Below, piece after piece: positions 10,483 to 23,324 of a stretch of DNA of 64,000 nucleotides. Every line of letters begins with the position of its first letter. Positions within the stretch are counted from its first letter, which is position 1. Source of the DNA: Polytrichum commune (lineage: Eukaryota; Streptophyta; Polytrichopsida; Polytrichales; Polytrichaceae); contig OX485806.1 of the NCBI GenBank assembly GCA_950295325.1, positions 6,884,001-6,948,000 of the forward strand, in the 5' to 3' direction. Both the position numbers and the translations under genes were made by a program. The notes under the pieces were generated by a model, which was given only the letters and a program-made list of their open reading frames with translations, ran no database searches and was not told the origin of the DNA.

Positions 10483-11250
10483 GGTCCGTCGGAGATATGT
10501 CGCAACCCCGCGGGAAAACCAAGCGCGCCCATGATGAAACCGTTCATAATATTTGACCTCAATGGGGTGCTTTGTCAATCCAAACATATCTCGAATAGTG
10601 CGTCCAAGGGGCCCTTCCGTAGTCCACAAGACATGGATTACGGCGGACATTTCGATACTCTCATAAATAAGAAGGTTGTACGTGCCCGCCCCGGTTTGAG
10701 GAGCTTCCTTCGTGAGGTCCTTGGCTTCGCCCATGTCATCATCTGGAGCTCTATGCTCATGGACAACACGAAGGCCATCGTCGGTTTCCTTTTCCGAGAA
10801 CTCGCAATGCCATGCTTGCTTCTCGGTCAAGAACACTGCGATGACCTCTATGACCGTAGTGGCAATATTGTACCCAAGGTCGGAGGAGGTCGTGGGCCTC
10901 AATTCTTAAAGGTCCTGAGGAAGAACCTCTGGGTGGGCGTCCCTATGTTGGAGGGGGTTCCCCACGGTTGTTGGCCCACCCCGGATAACACACTCCTCAT
11001 TGACGACAGCCCGGCAAAGAGTATTCTCAATCCCCCGGGCAATTGCATATTCCCGGATCCTTGGGAAAGCGATAGAAATGACAACTTTCTAGAGAGTGAA
11101 CTAGGACCCTACATTAGGAGGCTTGCCTATCACCCCGGAAGTGTCCCGGATTTTGTGCTCTCCAACCCAATTGGCAATAGGCCTCTAGGCCCACAAGATG
11201 AGGAATTTAGGAGATTGTACGGCTACGCTAGACTCAATAAATTAATATGA
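10483..11250 (+). CDS. FCP1/NIF-like HAD phosphatase module (exon 4 of gene 1, or separate gene)
   Basis: The exon begins after a CCATCACAG acceptor. It is open from its first base in the phase left by exon 3, so a GAG|GTAATC to CACAG|GGTCC splice fuses it to gene 1. Alternatively translation starts at the ATG at 10531 (239 aa). HAD signatures are FDLNGVLC (motif I), VIIWSSM (motif II) and LLIDDSPAK (motif IV), in the spacing of FCP1/NLI-interacting-factor phosphatases that act on phosphoserine tails such as the RNA polymerase II CTD. The second catalytic Asp of DxDx(T/V) is Asn here (DLNGV), a change I recall from some plant FCP1-like proteins; activity may be altered. RARPGLRSFLREV is a typical inter-motif segment. 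Stop TGA at 11248-11250. Family call good, fusion moderate. Confidence 0.68.
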   Translation, partial: GPSEICRNPAGKPSAPMMKPFIIFDLNGVLCQSKHISNSASKGPFRSPQDMDYGGHFDTLINKKVVRARPGLRSFLREVLGFAHVIIWSSMLMDNTKAIVGFLFRELAMPCLLLGQEHCDDLYDRSGNIVPKVGGGRGPQFLKVLRKNLWVGVPMLEGVPHGCWPTPDNTLLIDDSPAKSILNPPGNCIFPDPWESDRNDNFLESELGPYIRRLAYHPGSVPDFVLSNPIGNRPLGPQDEEFRRLYGYARLNKLI

Positions 11251-11342
11251 AAACTTTGATGATTTTGGGTTTGTACTTGAACTCTCCATGTAAATATCTA
11301 ACATTTCTCCCCTTATCTTTGTAATGTATTTTTGTGTCTTAG

Positions 11343-12239
11343 TTGCCTCACCAAGCACCCAAAAGTGTCGTCAATGGCATGTCTGCATCTCAGGCAGACA
11401 CCGGCTCCCCTTCCCTTGGTATGAGCGACGTTGCAATGCCTTCACTATTCCAATATTCGGCCGTCGATGCTGCCTCTGCTGTTGATTACTCCAAAGACTC
11501 CGGGTTTGAAGACGGAGTCGTGGATAGCCCTCCTGCAAAGGTTGCAAAACTCAATTACGCTCCAAGTCCATCTCCATCTCCCCTCCGCAGTGAGAAGCAC
11601 GTCCGTAACCCACGGTTGACCAGACGCCTTTGCATGGATGAACCCCAAATTGATGTCCCGGCGTTTGCGAACGTCCCTCTCGGGCTTGTATCTACACCCG
11701 TCGATGTCCCAAAAGCTCTAACCAGCGCCCCAAAGGCGAAGGTGCCCAACTATTGGCATTCTCAAGTTTTTCCTTGATGATTTCCGTGTATTAGTGCATT
11801 TCAACTTCTTGGGTTTTTCGGACTTCCATCCGTAACTTGTAACCACTTATACTAACCCACTTCATTATATATATTTATGGTCATTGTTCAGACCCCAATG
11901 TACACGAATGTGGGCCGGGCATCATCGACTTCGTCATTGGATAGGCGAACACTGAAGACAGCTTCTTGCGAGTCTGATCGTTGTTTGGCCCTACGGAAGA
12001 GTGCAAGACGTTCGGTTTCCCAAACGCATTCGTATTCCACTTATTCGGAAGGGGGTCGGCAAATATGGGCAAATGGCGCATATTCGGGGTCAACAAATAA
12101 ACAAGGTTACAGCCGCGGACCCGAGATCTTTAGAGCCATGGAGGCCATGAAAGCAAAGGAACGTGAAACGGCCATAAATGCTAATAATAGTATTGCAAAA
12201 GCAAAAGTAATGAGTCGTAATCATGATCCGAACGTATAG
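11343..12239 (+). CDS. Two downstream exons, unrecognised Ser/Pro-rich basic protein
   Basis: An exon opens immediately after a TGTCTTAG acceptor (11341-11342) and stays open to 11777. A second opens after TTGTTCAG (11890-11891) and runs to a stop at 12239. They can be joined in phase 0 by the donor CAA|GTTTTT (11766) or AAG|GTGCCC (11742), both weak. The protein has PSPSPSPLRSEKH, a basic RNPRLTRRLC and, near the C-terminus, a helical segment EAMKAKERETAINANNSIAK. I see no known domain. The upstream FCP1-like frame ends at 11250 with no obvious phase-0 donor, so these exons may belong to an alternative transcript of gene 1, to its 3' untranslated region, or to a small separate gene. Confidence 0.4.
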
Positions 12240-12335
12240 GCTATATTAACATACATGTAGTTGTGGAATTATGTTTCTAGGACTTTCGCCTAATATTGGA
12301 TATTCCACTTGCATTTTGTACTTCAACCCCTATTC

Positions 12336-12341
12336 AATAAA
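12336..12341 (+). terminator. Candidate polyadenylation signal
   Basis: AATAAA in TATTCAATAAATATG, about 100 bases after the last stop of the gene 1 locus, followed by T-rich sequence. It fits the 3' end of this transcription unit. Confidence 0.5.
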
Positions 12342-12599
12342 TATGATATTGATTTTCCATATGCAAATGTTTTCATATATCCCATTTTCTTATTGTTAAT
12401 GTGTAGTTCCATGCATTTGAGTCTCTTATTTGTTTCCAAAATTGGGAACATAGCATATTTTTAGTGTTTTCATTCCTATAAATGTGAAAGCCACGTCCTT
12501 AAATAGTCTCAAAATTAACAAAAAGTCTCCAAATAACGAATATAGTGTTATTTAGCTTTTATGTGAAGTAGTGAGTGTTTAGGGTGGATAATTAAGAGT

Positions 12600-13965
12600 T
12601 GAAAACGTAAAACTTGGGAGTGGTTGGAATTGAGCAGTAAGGTAGGCCTTGGGAATTCGGGAACTGGAAATTAGTCGGGTTAGGCTTTGGAACTGTCCAA
12701 TTAAGGGCAAGGGGCTTCGAAGCATGTGGGTAAGGGCCGAGAGCTTCGGATCGCCACAGGGGGGGTCCCAGGTTGAGCAGCTGGTCTGCCGAGAGTTCTC
12801 TCTCTTCTACGAGGAAGGATGAAGCAGGTCTGAGGGCTGTTGGGGCGAGGCAGAGGTGGCCATGGGGCGGGACCAGGATTGCGAGGGTAGGGCTGCAATG
12901 CGTCTGGAATGGGTGCCAGCAGTAAGGAGGCAGGGAATGGATTCATCGATGGCCTAGCGATCCAGGCTGTATAACGAGGATGGGATTGCAACCGAGCTTG
13001 GATCAGAGGACCGATTGAGAAGAGGAACAAGGGCCAGTAAATCCTTCAGATTGGATGAAGGCATTCAATGAAGGTTAGATGTGGCCGAGGAGGGTCGGCG
13101 AGCCTTACCAGGCATACTTTCACATCAGCTGAAGGATTTAATAAGGTAACAGAGAAATTCCTGGGGATTGAGGTGAGAGTGGAAGTGTTGCAGCCGGGTG
13201 GGGGCGGACTCATTTCCAACAGGAGATCACAAAAAGGCTGGGCAGGAGGAGGATTTGGGCTAGGTGTGTCACCCCACGACCAATGTTATCAGCGCTCTAA
13301 ATCCAGCGGCTTCCAGCTTGAGGAATCACTACTGTAGGGAGGTTGAGGCCGCAGCTGGACTGCCGGAGTTCGGCAGCGGAGAGGCATGTATAAGTGCCTT
13401 GAGACTGAGGGAGCGTTAGGTGGCTTCAGCCACGTGGCAAGGGGTGGCAGCTGAAAGGTCGGCTGCCTTGGCAGAACAGGGGACGTACCGGTACTAGGCC
13501 GCTAGCTAAGGGATCCAGGGAAGGTGCTGAGAGGACCGAGCTGCATTGGATCTCAAGGGAGCGACATTGGGGTACCAAACTTAGGCCTAAATGTGGGTTT
13601 TTGTGGCAGTGTGGTCAAATTAACAACCGGACAGGGGGTAGCCCCCGGGTGTGATTAACTTTTGCTTGGTGTTTATGAATTAAGTTGGGGTAGTGTGGGA
13701 GTATGGTGGTGTAGTTTAATGGCTAGGAAGTAGTATTGAGGTTGTGAAATTTGGGTGGGGCAATGACCATCCTGAGGGCAAAGAGTATTCATAAATACTT
13801 GGGGTTCACGCTATTTGAATAAAAAACTGTGGATTGAGTTTTATATCACTGGCATGTCGAGGACCACTCTAAGGGCCAAGTGAGGAGAGTCAGTACATGT
13901 GAGCCATGGGCTTCCACCCGGACTACGACGCACAAGGGTGGGGGTTTGTGGCTGACATGCGACCA
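12600..13965. other. GC-rich island without a recognised gene
   Basis: Base composition changes sharply from the AT-rich flanks to G-rich sequence. No frame shows a known domain or a consistent splice model. Near 13,810 there is a poly(A)-signal-like AATAAAAAA and soon after a return to AT-rich sequence, which would suit a solo LTR of a large retrotransposon. I could not find paired ends or a target duplication, so this remains a guess. Confidence 0.3.
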
Positions 13966-16850
13966 AAAAAAATCTTCTTTTGGTAAGTTGCACCACCAAA
14001 ATGGGTCAAAATTTTATCAAATGTTTTTCATGAGTAGATATACACAGTACCTATGACATAGGTAAAAGTGGTAACTAAATTTGATGATTTGTTTTTTCCA
14101 TAAAACATACCGTTTCTAACTAGAATGACACAAAATTGAACTAAAACATTTATTAAAAAAATAAAGATGACTAAAAATTTCAAAAAAATATTCAAAAGTT
14201 ACTATCAATGGTTATGTATATGTAGAAAAAATATCATAAATTTTAAAAGTATATATGGCATGTAATATAGGGGTAGCAAACTTTGTCCGCACGTGGTGTC
14301 AACTTGACAATGAAGTGACCTCCCCGTGGATGGGAGGGTCGGTGCTTGAGGCTTAAAACCTCCACTTTTAAACCATGCCACATCATTTGCCAACTAGACT
14401 CGGCATTAGATAATGCTGATGGTGTGAAGGCCGTGTTTTTAGAACCAATTTTTAGGCTTAGCTAAAGTCAAGTGGGGAGGGGGCATGAGTGAGCTTTGTG
14501 CTCATACGCTAGTGTTCGAATGACATATAGTGATCATCTTTGAAACACTGATTTTCTCATGCTTGTAATTTGTTGCTCATCTTAGCGAGCTTTAAGGTCA
14601 TACATACAGAAGTGTTTGACATATTATGCTTGTAGATAGTTTTTGAGGTTGGGTTCCAATTAAGAAAACCACACAGGGAAGGCTAAATGAGTGTCGGACT
14701 TTACATCTAGGTATCACTACTAGGTTGATTGATAAATTACACGGGTTATGGAATGAAATTAGTATGACAATCCAAGGGTAAACATATTCGTAGGTGAGTT
14801 TTGAGTCTTATTAGATTGGGGATTGGGTATTCAAGGTCGCTCAATGTAGTACATGCAATTGCTCAGTCACTCCCTTACAACCCACTCTCGACAATATCAT
14901 CCCTCTTATTATGATTTTACAATACAGGGAGTCACGACTCAACCATAGTCTTTTGAGCGGACAATAATCTCATACATCTAAGGCCAAGGCACCTTGTTTT
15001 AGTCCATAGTCTCTTCCTTAATTATCCAGTGACTATAGGCCATGTCACAAATTAGCATTCATTCACAATTTATCTCCATTATACCCCTCAGGCTTTTGGA
15101 TTAACTAATCAAAGCGGGTAATTCTATATTCAATATTTTTTCATCTTTTCTAAATTAATTAGCCAATATTGAGCTTAATTCTTTTAAAATTAGTTGTTGT
15201 AATTTGCAGAAATCTAGTTACAAGTGACAGGAACTAGAATCGGATCCCAAGCAAACTATAGCTAAGCAATTGAGTCTAAATCCCCAAGTCCATAGTCTTC
15301 TAAGTATCAATCATAGTCTTAATAACAATCACAAGTAAGCATCAAGTTCTCAAAGACATACTTGGCCACCTTTGTTTACATTGGCTCTTGGGCTCCGCCG
15401 CAAGTGATATGGGATAACTCCACGTCTCCTCCTTGGTCCAATTAACCTCCCGTCCCCGATGCTTTGCCTTTCTCTAGCCATCGTCATTGCCATAGGCTAT
15501 GGTCCTTTGCCGAATGAGGCACTGGAATGTTTGTCTCATAACCATAGTCATGTATATTTGACGCGGATTCTCTCCATCCCGAGGGAACAATGCTTTCACA
15601 AAGTAGGCCTCTTGTTATTAGGTTGGAAGAAATCAGATCATTGCATCAGCATTCTCTCACAAATTTTGGATTACGTTTCCAGACTTAATGGATTACCACT
15701 CCAACAAACAAATTGTCATTCTTAAAGGACGCCCCACTCCCATTCAAAATCAGAGTTTCACACCCTCAATCACTTGAACTTAGAAGAACATGCACTTTGA
15801 TATTGATAGAAAGAAGATTCTCCTCCTTCCTGAGGGAATAATTTGCTATTTGTCTTATTCTCTTCCCGGTGCTCTTTTGTTACTTATTTGACCATGTCTT
15901 AGCCAATTTTCACCATGGACCATCCCCACATAAGTATCTGCTTTGCTCCCAAGAGACTATGGCCGGTAACCTGAGTGAATGTTGGAGTTTAACATTCACT
16001 TACTCGCTTCAGAACACACATGGAGCCCACTCGAATAAATGACTGTGCAATGAGTAGGGTAGTGGAAAATCTTCTCGCTTCACAAGAGGTAGTTGCCAGT
16101 AATCTCTTCTCTCTGGATATCTTCTTCAAAAAGTCAACCTTACAATTACACCAAATTGCACTTCACCCTTTCCCAGGGATAAAGGATTACTATTTTTGAT
16201 AATGATTCTTGAACCTATCTACTCATCAGATAACTTGGATGATAAGCGAAGTCACTTAATTTCCCTGTATCTTGAGTCTTTCCGGACCCTCCCTAGTACA
16301 CAACCAGTTCTACTTGGTATTCACTTCTGTCACTAAGAGCACTACCTCCAAGACAATAGCTCTTACAATCAGACCGTAATCAGATCAATAGCCCTATTTA
16401 GTGTAGTCTATTCATGTAGTACATTTATGGAATATATTGCAGAGGGATGGAACCAGTAGTGGTGTCCATCCACAATGCGACATGAACTTGAGAAAGTTTG
16501 CATACGAAGAGAATGATTGCAATCATTGGGAACAATTAGTCTTCAGGCTCATGGAATGCATAGTTGCAACATGATGAACTTATTTGATAGTTGAAATAGG
16601 TAGTATGTGCCTCTTTCAACTATCAAGTACTTTTTCAAAACAAAGGGCTGTCAAAAATGAAAATTATACCCTATATGTGTAAGATAGAACATAGCTAGGG
16701 AGAACTCTTGGAGTGATCATAATGATTGATAAACCTGTGCCCTTAAGTGTTCATCATCTTCTAGACATTGAATACATAATTTATATACAAGTCCCTGTAA
16801 CGCACTAGGTGGTTACTTTGGAAAGAACAATTAAAGGTCTATATCCTTTT
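13966..16850. other. Non-coding stretch
   Basis: Only short frames with no recognisable motif. A weak tRNA-like B-box (GTTCGAATG) near 14,514 has no convincing A-box at the right distance. I see no gene. Confidence 0.5.
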
Positions 16851-16914
16851 CTTATTTTTAGATTCAAAATATATACAAGAATGAGAGAGGGAGAGAGAGA
16901 GAAATGTGTTACTG

Positions 16915-19900
16915 TTATCTAGGAAGCATTTGTGGTTGTGAGTTCCATTGTGATCCTTTCTTCTGTTGCTTCGATGTTGACGTCGGTTCCTGTGTGCTCT
17001 CAATCCACGAAGAAGAAATACTGTTTGCAACCCTTTTTTCGGTTCTCTCTAGAAAATAGAAATCAATTGGAGGTTCAGGCACCTCAATGTGACCCTCCAA
17101 CATTTGAACCACGAATCCCATCGGTGGCCGGCTTGTTTCGTCCTCTTGGATGCACCAGAATGCAATTTGAAGAACCTTGAGAACTTCATCTTTTGAAGGG
17201 CCGCTGGATTGGAGACGAATGTCTAGCAATTCCATGATTTCCCCCACACAGTACTTCTTGGAAGCCCATGCGGGATAGAACCATCGATCAGTGTCTAAGG
17301 ATCTATCCACATTACATCGGCCGCTGATTAGTTCTAACAACACCATGCCGTAGCTATAGACATCAGCCTTCTCTGTCACCGCACCAAGAAGTAACCACTC
17401 CGGAGCAAGGTACCCAGGCGTACCTCGCATTTGAGTCATCACCAACGATTGATCTCGTGTGGTCAGCTTTGCAAGGCCGAAGTCTGCAACTTTGGCAACA
17501 AAATTCTTGTCCAAGAGAATGTTCTGGGGTTTGATGTCCAGATGTAAGATTTTTTCCCTGCAATCATCGTGTAGATACGCCAATCCCCGTGCTGTGCTAA
17601 TGGCAATGTTCAACCTCGTCAACCAATCCAGAGAGACAACGTTTTCCCCCTCTTCCAAAAGTTTTTTGTTGAAAAGAAGGCAATCCAAGGACCCATTCTC
17701 CATGAATTCGTAGACTAGAATTCGGTAGGATCCCTCCACACAAAACCCACACAAACGTACAAGGTTAAAATGATGTATCCTGCCGATAGTTGCCACTTCT
17801 GCTCGAAATTGCTTCAGTTGCCCTTGATCTAGGTTGTCACCTTTGAGTTTCTTCACAGCAACTTCAGTCCCATCTGGCAACGTTCCTTTGTACACAACAC
17901 CAAATGCGCCTTGCCCAATTTTATGACTGAACCTTTCAGTTGCGACCTCCAACTGCTTGAATTGGAATCTTGGGGGCAGCCCCGGAAGTGTGTCCAGGAA
18001 AATCTCTTCCTCGGTTTGAGGTAACTTACTAGAGGCCTTTCTCCACCATAATGTACCTAAAAGAATGAGAAAGACAATGAATGCCACAGGTGCCCCGATA
18101 ATTGCTGCCCGTTTCGAAGTTGTAGACGAGTTTGTCCCTAGCGATGACTTCTGAAGCTTGATGAATGCAACGTAACTGGAATTCGATTGGTTTGTAAGAG
18201 TCATTAGAGGTTGGAATATATGAAAACATCCACCAGAGTGGATGCGGTAAAATGCACCATAGCATGTGCAATTGCTCAAGCACAAATCTGCGCAACTATC
18301 GATCGTCATCTGTAAAGGCTCCAGAAAATTATTTGCAAAATAGTCTATCCCAGTAAGCCTCACAAGGTATTGGTTTGCTGTGTTGTTGTTTTCACAACTC
18401 AGGAGCACCCCGGGGGCTGAACATCCTTGGGACAAATCTGATGCTACCCTTGGGGTAAAACTTTCACTTGCATTTGTAGAGCTTGGGCATGAGCATTGAG
18501 TGGCAGACATGGGGTTGCATACCCCAAATTGGCGGCACAATTTGGGAAGGCTACATGGTTGGTCATCACCAAACAAAGTATATGTTGCTGGTGATGTAAC
18601 GGCAGTGTCTCCTGTGCTCCACGAGTAGAGATTCAATTTTCCATCATATTCCAACTTCAGGGCTATTTTTCCGCTGCTACTCCCGGTCCACTTTTGATTG
18701 ATCTCAAAGAGTCCTTGCGCTGGCAATGTTGTCCAATTTCTTGAATTGCATGTAGTCGTGGCATTATTGGTGAAAGCCTTCGATTGGTTTAGAACACCTA
18801 CATACTCTTGTGAATGGGGTAGGGAAGCGAAGAATTCGGCATAAATCGGAAGGTTACAAGAACTCAAAATTGATGAAGTATAATTACTTCCATAGAAACC
18901 AAATGTCCAGTATGCTAGAGGTTCATGAACATCCAAGTTCACATAAAGGATCAACCCAGCCTCGCCCATTTTCAAAGAGTACGTTCCGATGCCTTCAACC
19001 TGGCTACTATCATCTTGACTTGCATATACAGGGTTTCCACCCGGAAGCATAATCTGATTTGGGAGAAGCATGTTTGTTGGGTGATCGAAACTTTGCCATA
19101 CACTGTTGTTGAATTTATCCCATAGCATGAGATTGGCAGTGTCTGTTTGAAAAACCAAGTATTGTACTCCTTTACCTTCTGTTTGCGTAGACCAAACCTG
19201 TAATGCAAGATGAAATTAGGTCGTTGAAATGATTTTGTAAAGTAGCTCAAGGGAGAGTTGGAACCATGAATCTTCTACGAGAATCTTCGTCGTTGAACCC
19301 CGTTTTCAATAGTCCTTTATTAGTCTTGGAGACTCACTTGACAAGGAAAATTTGAGTTTTGGATCAAGAAGAGAGGATCAATCCTGAACCAAGTATTGAA
19401 AGCATCCAAAATATTCCTATCTGAAGCAATGGAGTTGACTTGTGTTAACATGGTTGTGCAGACTGTACCAAACTCCCATCAGAATCCCGCAACTCAATGG
19501 CTCCGGTTGTCAAGTAGCTCATAGTAGCATTTTCATCTACATAATTTGCGCGGTTTGCTCTCCACACCACTGTAGCGGAGGAGTCACCTGAACAAGTTGA
19601 ATAAATGCACATTCAATAAATACACAAAGTTGGATTTGAATAAATTTTCCTAATACTACTCAACATTGCAATGAAAACGCTCGAGGAAACAATGACACTG
19701 CTAATGAGTACAGAGAATTTTCTAAATTTCTCGTGAAGATCTCACTAGAAGACCACCATCACTTTGACATTTCCACCCACAAATTGATCGTTAGTCAACT
19801 AAAATAAACTATTTGTAATACTTTAATTGTATACAAGATGGAGCCTCGTCCTTATTTTGACAAGCAATGGCTGCAGTTTATGGTAGAAGCATTTAAAACT

Positions 19901-20659
19901 GTTATGGTCCTTATGCCGCTGCATCATCGTCAACATATATTGCAAGCAGTGATTTATGTCACTGCCAAGATTAAAGTTGAAATATCTCAATCAACCTGTG
20001 ACAACTCTTGCATATTTAATATCGTGATGGGGATGAATCTCAAGGCACCTATGCTCCTCAACTTCCAAAATTCATGAAATATTAACACAGTGGATTCGAA
20101 CATTGAATTCTTTTTACATGGAGTTGGATTCCTAGTATATTTGTCTTTCACGTGAAATCGATTCCATGTTGATTCAAATTCTAGATATAAGCTCCGAAAT
20201 TGGCCAATAGGTGCCCTTACCATAGAATAACCTCACTCTCGAGATAGCATACATAATGCACGTCATAGTTCTCCTCAAATGTCGAATGAAATCCAAAAGG
20301 GTAGGTTATAGTAGGCACTTACTAGGATAAAACCAGTAGATGGAGAGACAAAATGCGCCCGTGCGAACTTGCTCAAACCCCAAGCTTGCGTAGCCATTAT
20401 AATTATACGATATAATGTTGCGAAAGTCGTCACTTGATCCCGCCGTGCTCATCGCATATTGAGGCGTGTAGGTACACGGGATGTGGCCCCCGGTGATATT
20501 GTTCCCATTATTTGTGCATGTCATGTTGGTAGAAAGGAGCGGAAGCCAGAAGGAGGCATTGTTGGTGGTCTCAAAGGCTCGGCAAGGCTTGAAGACAATT
20601 GTATAGATCGCACCCAAATTTGCAAAATATTTGAAAAGCTTGGTAACGAAACTTGCCAT
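16915..20659 (-). CDS. G-type lectin S-domain receptor-like serine/threonine kinase (SD-2b type)
   Basis: Exons complement(20323-20659, 19469-19587, 16915-19197) join in phase (donors CCTA|GTAAGT and TTG|GTACAG) to give about 912 aa. The start MASFVTKLFKYF heads a hydrophobic signal-like segment. The bulb-lectin domain is split by the introns (VVWRANR in exon 2; VWSTQTEG and WQSFDHPTNMLLP in exon 3). Then follow an EGF-like Cys cluster, a PAN-like region (CADLCLSNCTCYGAF), one membrane helix near residues 516-537 (AAIIGAPVAFIVFLILLGTL) and a kinase domain near 575-850. Kinase motifs are GQGAFG, VAVKK, HLDIKPQN, DFGLAK and a GYLAPEW activation-loop end. The catalytic loop reads HLD instead of HRD, so it is a non-RD kinase, a group often linked to innate immune receptors. 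Plasma-membrane sensor kinase; ligand unknown. No stops or frameshifts seen. Confidence 0.9.
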
Positions 20660-21429
20660 AATTGGGAAAGAAAAGCTGGATCTGAATCTGCAGGACCAAA
20701 CAGTAATTCGTTGCAAACTGATGGAAATCTGTCATGCTAACACAAGAGGCTTAGTTAATGTACTGAACCTACTGTGATGGCGGAATCTTCTGTAACCGTC
20801 GGTCCAAGACACAATTATTGGTATTCGTTTACGAGTTTTCCTGACTCACGGTTCACCATCAGGGATAATGAATTATAAAAAGATAAATCTAGACATCCAC
20901 ACACACACACATACTAGGTTGCAAAGTCCCTCTTTAGCTAAGATTATAGTGACCCAAGGTATCATGGTTCTGCTGTGCGTTTCTCTGGTTCTGAAACTCT
21001 GAATTATGGAGAAAAAACAGAGAGTTTGACATACTTTTTATGAAGCCTGACACATAATTTGAATGCAAGTTTGGAAAAAATATGGCAGGTAAGGATTAGT
21101 GGTACCCAAACTCGTCAGGGAGCAGGGAGGCCATTACCTGATCATCAATGGCATTGCCTCAACAAACTATAATGAGGGAATGATTGCAAACTTGAGAATC
21201 GGCTCCCTAGACTTTTAGTGCAAAGATTCTTGAGGAATGTAACGACAACGTTCACTCGGAAAGCTGTCAAGATTGCAGAAATCTGGAGTTATGAAGTCAC
21301 TTAGAGACAGGAGTAGATACTACTATTCATTCTACGGATTCATCATTCCTGGGCTCTTGCTTAGATGATGCATAAGTTACTTAGTACTACCAGATGACAA
21401 ACCTTCCCTTCACAATCTCCCTACTGAAA

Positions 21430-22990
21430 TGCAGAGTGGATGTGGGGATCTCATGTGCAGCTTCTGTACAGCAAGTTCAGAAAATGAATTGAACCACAAA
21501 CCAAAGAACACGATAGTGGCTGATGGTAGGCATATGTAGTATACTCAAAACCAACACTGAATCCAAACCCAACATCGTGTGCCACAATCATACATTTGGG
21601 GGCTTCAAAAGTACGGTGGTGGTGCTCTATGCATCTTATTTGCAACTTTTGACTTGTTACAAGTTGACTTTCAAAAAGGTGAATTAAAATCACACACCAG
21701 AGAACGCAATGAAATGAAATGAAATTGATATTAAAGTCCAGGACGCCGAAAAGACTAATGGGAGTGAAAGTACATCATGATGGTTTCAAACCAACTAATT
21801 CTCTAGAGTGGCGGAGTGCAATAACCTCTGTGAGATAGAGCCTAATATCAACTTGGTGGTCCAATTGAAAGAAAGACTTGAGGCTCCCTAGGACTACATT
21901 CTCAAATAGTGATGAAAACTTACCTCTAATGGGGTTGAATAAGGGATGTTACAACACAAAATGTGCCTCACTTTCAAATACATCATGGAGCAAAAGTGGC
22001 ATGGTCTAATATCTCTAAGTATAGAGATTATAGCAATAGATGTTGTGGTGGATATCTATCATATTGTACTTAAACCCATCATCAATAACCAATACCATAC
22101 ATTTTCAATGCTTCAAAGGTATGGTGGTGGTACTCTATGGATCTCATGAGCGAACTATTGTGGTGTAAGCTAACTTTCAAGAAGGTGAATTGAACCACAT
22201 ACTAGAGAGCACAGTAGATGTTGTGGTGGCCATGATATCTTGGTATGTATCACTATCATGCATCATGTATCACTATCATGATATCTTGGTATGTATCACT
22301 ATCATGCATCATGTATCACTATCATGATATCATGGTATGTATCACTATCATGCATTTGGGGGCTTCAAAGGTATGATGATGGTACACTATGGATCTCATG
22401 TACAGCTTTGTGTCACAAGACTTTCAGAAAGATAATTAAACCACATACTAGAGAACACAATAGATGTTATAATGAGTATGTATCATATACCCAAAATCAA
22501 CATTGTACCTAAAACCAACATCATGAACCACAAGCATACATTTGGGGGCTTTCAAGGTAAGATGGTGGTATTGCATGGATCTCATGAGCAACTTTTGTAC
22601 TGCAAGACTTTAAAAAAAGGCAAATTGACCACATAGGTACCAACCACAATGGATGTTGTGGTTGGTACACTATGTAATATACCCAAAACGAACATTGAAT
22701 TTGAAACCAATATCATGTACCACAATTTTACATTTAGGGGCTTCACCCGGGCTTCAAAAGTATGATGTAGTGGTGTACTATGGATCTCATGCACAAATTT
22801 TGTGTTACAAAGACTTTTATATAGATCCATAGATTTATATATATAACTAGAGAACAAAGTTATAGATGTTATGGTGAGCACGTGTCACACACCCAAAATC
22901 AACACAAAATCTAAACCTAACATTATGTACAATGTCTGTACAGCTGGGGGCTTCAAAATCTATGATAATGGTACATATTGTTAGTTTTAA
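21430..22990. repeat. Degenerate tandem repeat, unit roughly 200 bp
   Basis: The string 'CATACATTTGGGGGCTTCAA' or a close variant recurs near 21,590, 22,350, 22,535, 22,730 and 22,945. Each is followed by a TATGGTGGTGGTACTCTATGG-like stretch and ATCTCATG, and preceded by CCAAAACCAACA-like sequence. Within it (22,240-22,345) is a short perfect-looking array of TGTATCACTATCATG units. The copies are too diverged for recent amplification. Confidence 0.75.
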
Positions 22991-23324
22991 GTTATGTGTT
23001 TGCTTTTGGAAATGCCTACCTCTTGTAAAGAGAAAAGGGAGAAAAGAGTTTGAGATGGTGATGATGTGGTCAACTTGCACCAAGGACTTCAATAGTCCTC
23101 ACATTTGATTCTGCAAAGAGACATCGTCAAACTGCACATTTGACATTGGCAAGACTTGAGCTCACGAAAGTGTGCAGTTGACCCCATCTTTGAAATTGAA
23201 TGGGAAGAATTCGAGGACAACCAGCTAGGGTCCTAATGGGCTATTTAGACCATGGACCATGAAGTCGTTCCAGGCAGTGATAGGGGAGATATTTGGGCGT
23301 AACTGGATGAGATCCTCGTGTTTG

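Noticed and set aside
3430-12400. Gene 1 as cargo of its own MULE
   Set aside because: I looked for heptamer-type TIRs and a flanking duplication around this locus and saw none; no transposase is adjacent within the window.
12701-13030. Proline-rich frame on the minus strand
   Set aside because: Lies in the GC-rich island where stop codons are rare; no domain and no splice support.
14460-14530. Second SINE or tRNA-like sequence
   Set aside because: A B-box-like GTTCGAATG exists, but no A-box at a suitable distance.
15459-15725. 88-codon frame
   Set aside because: No recognisable motif and no flanking splice or promoter signals.
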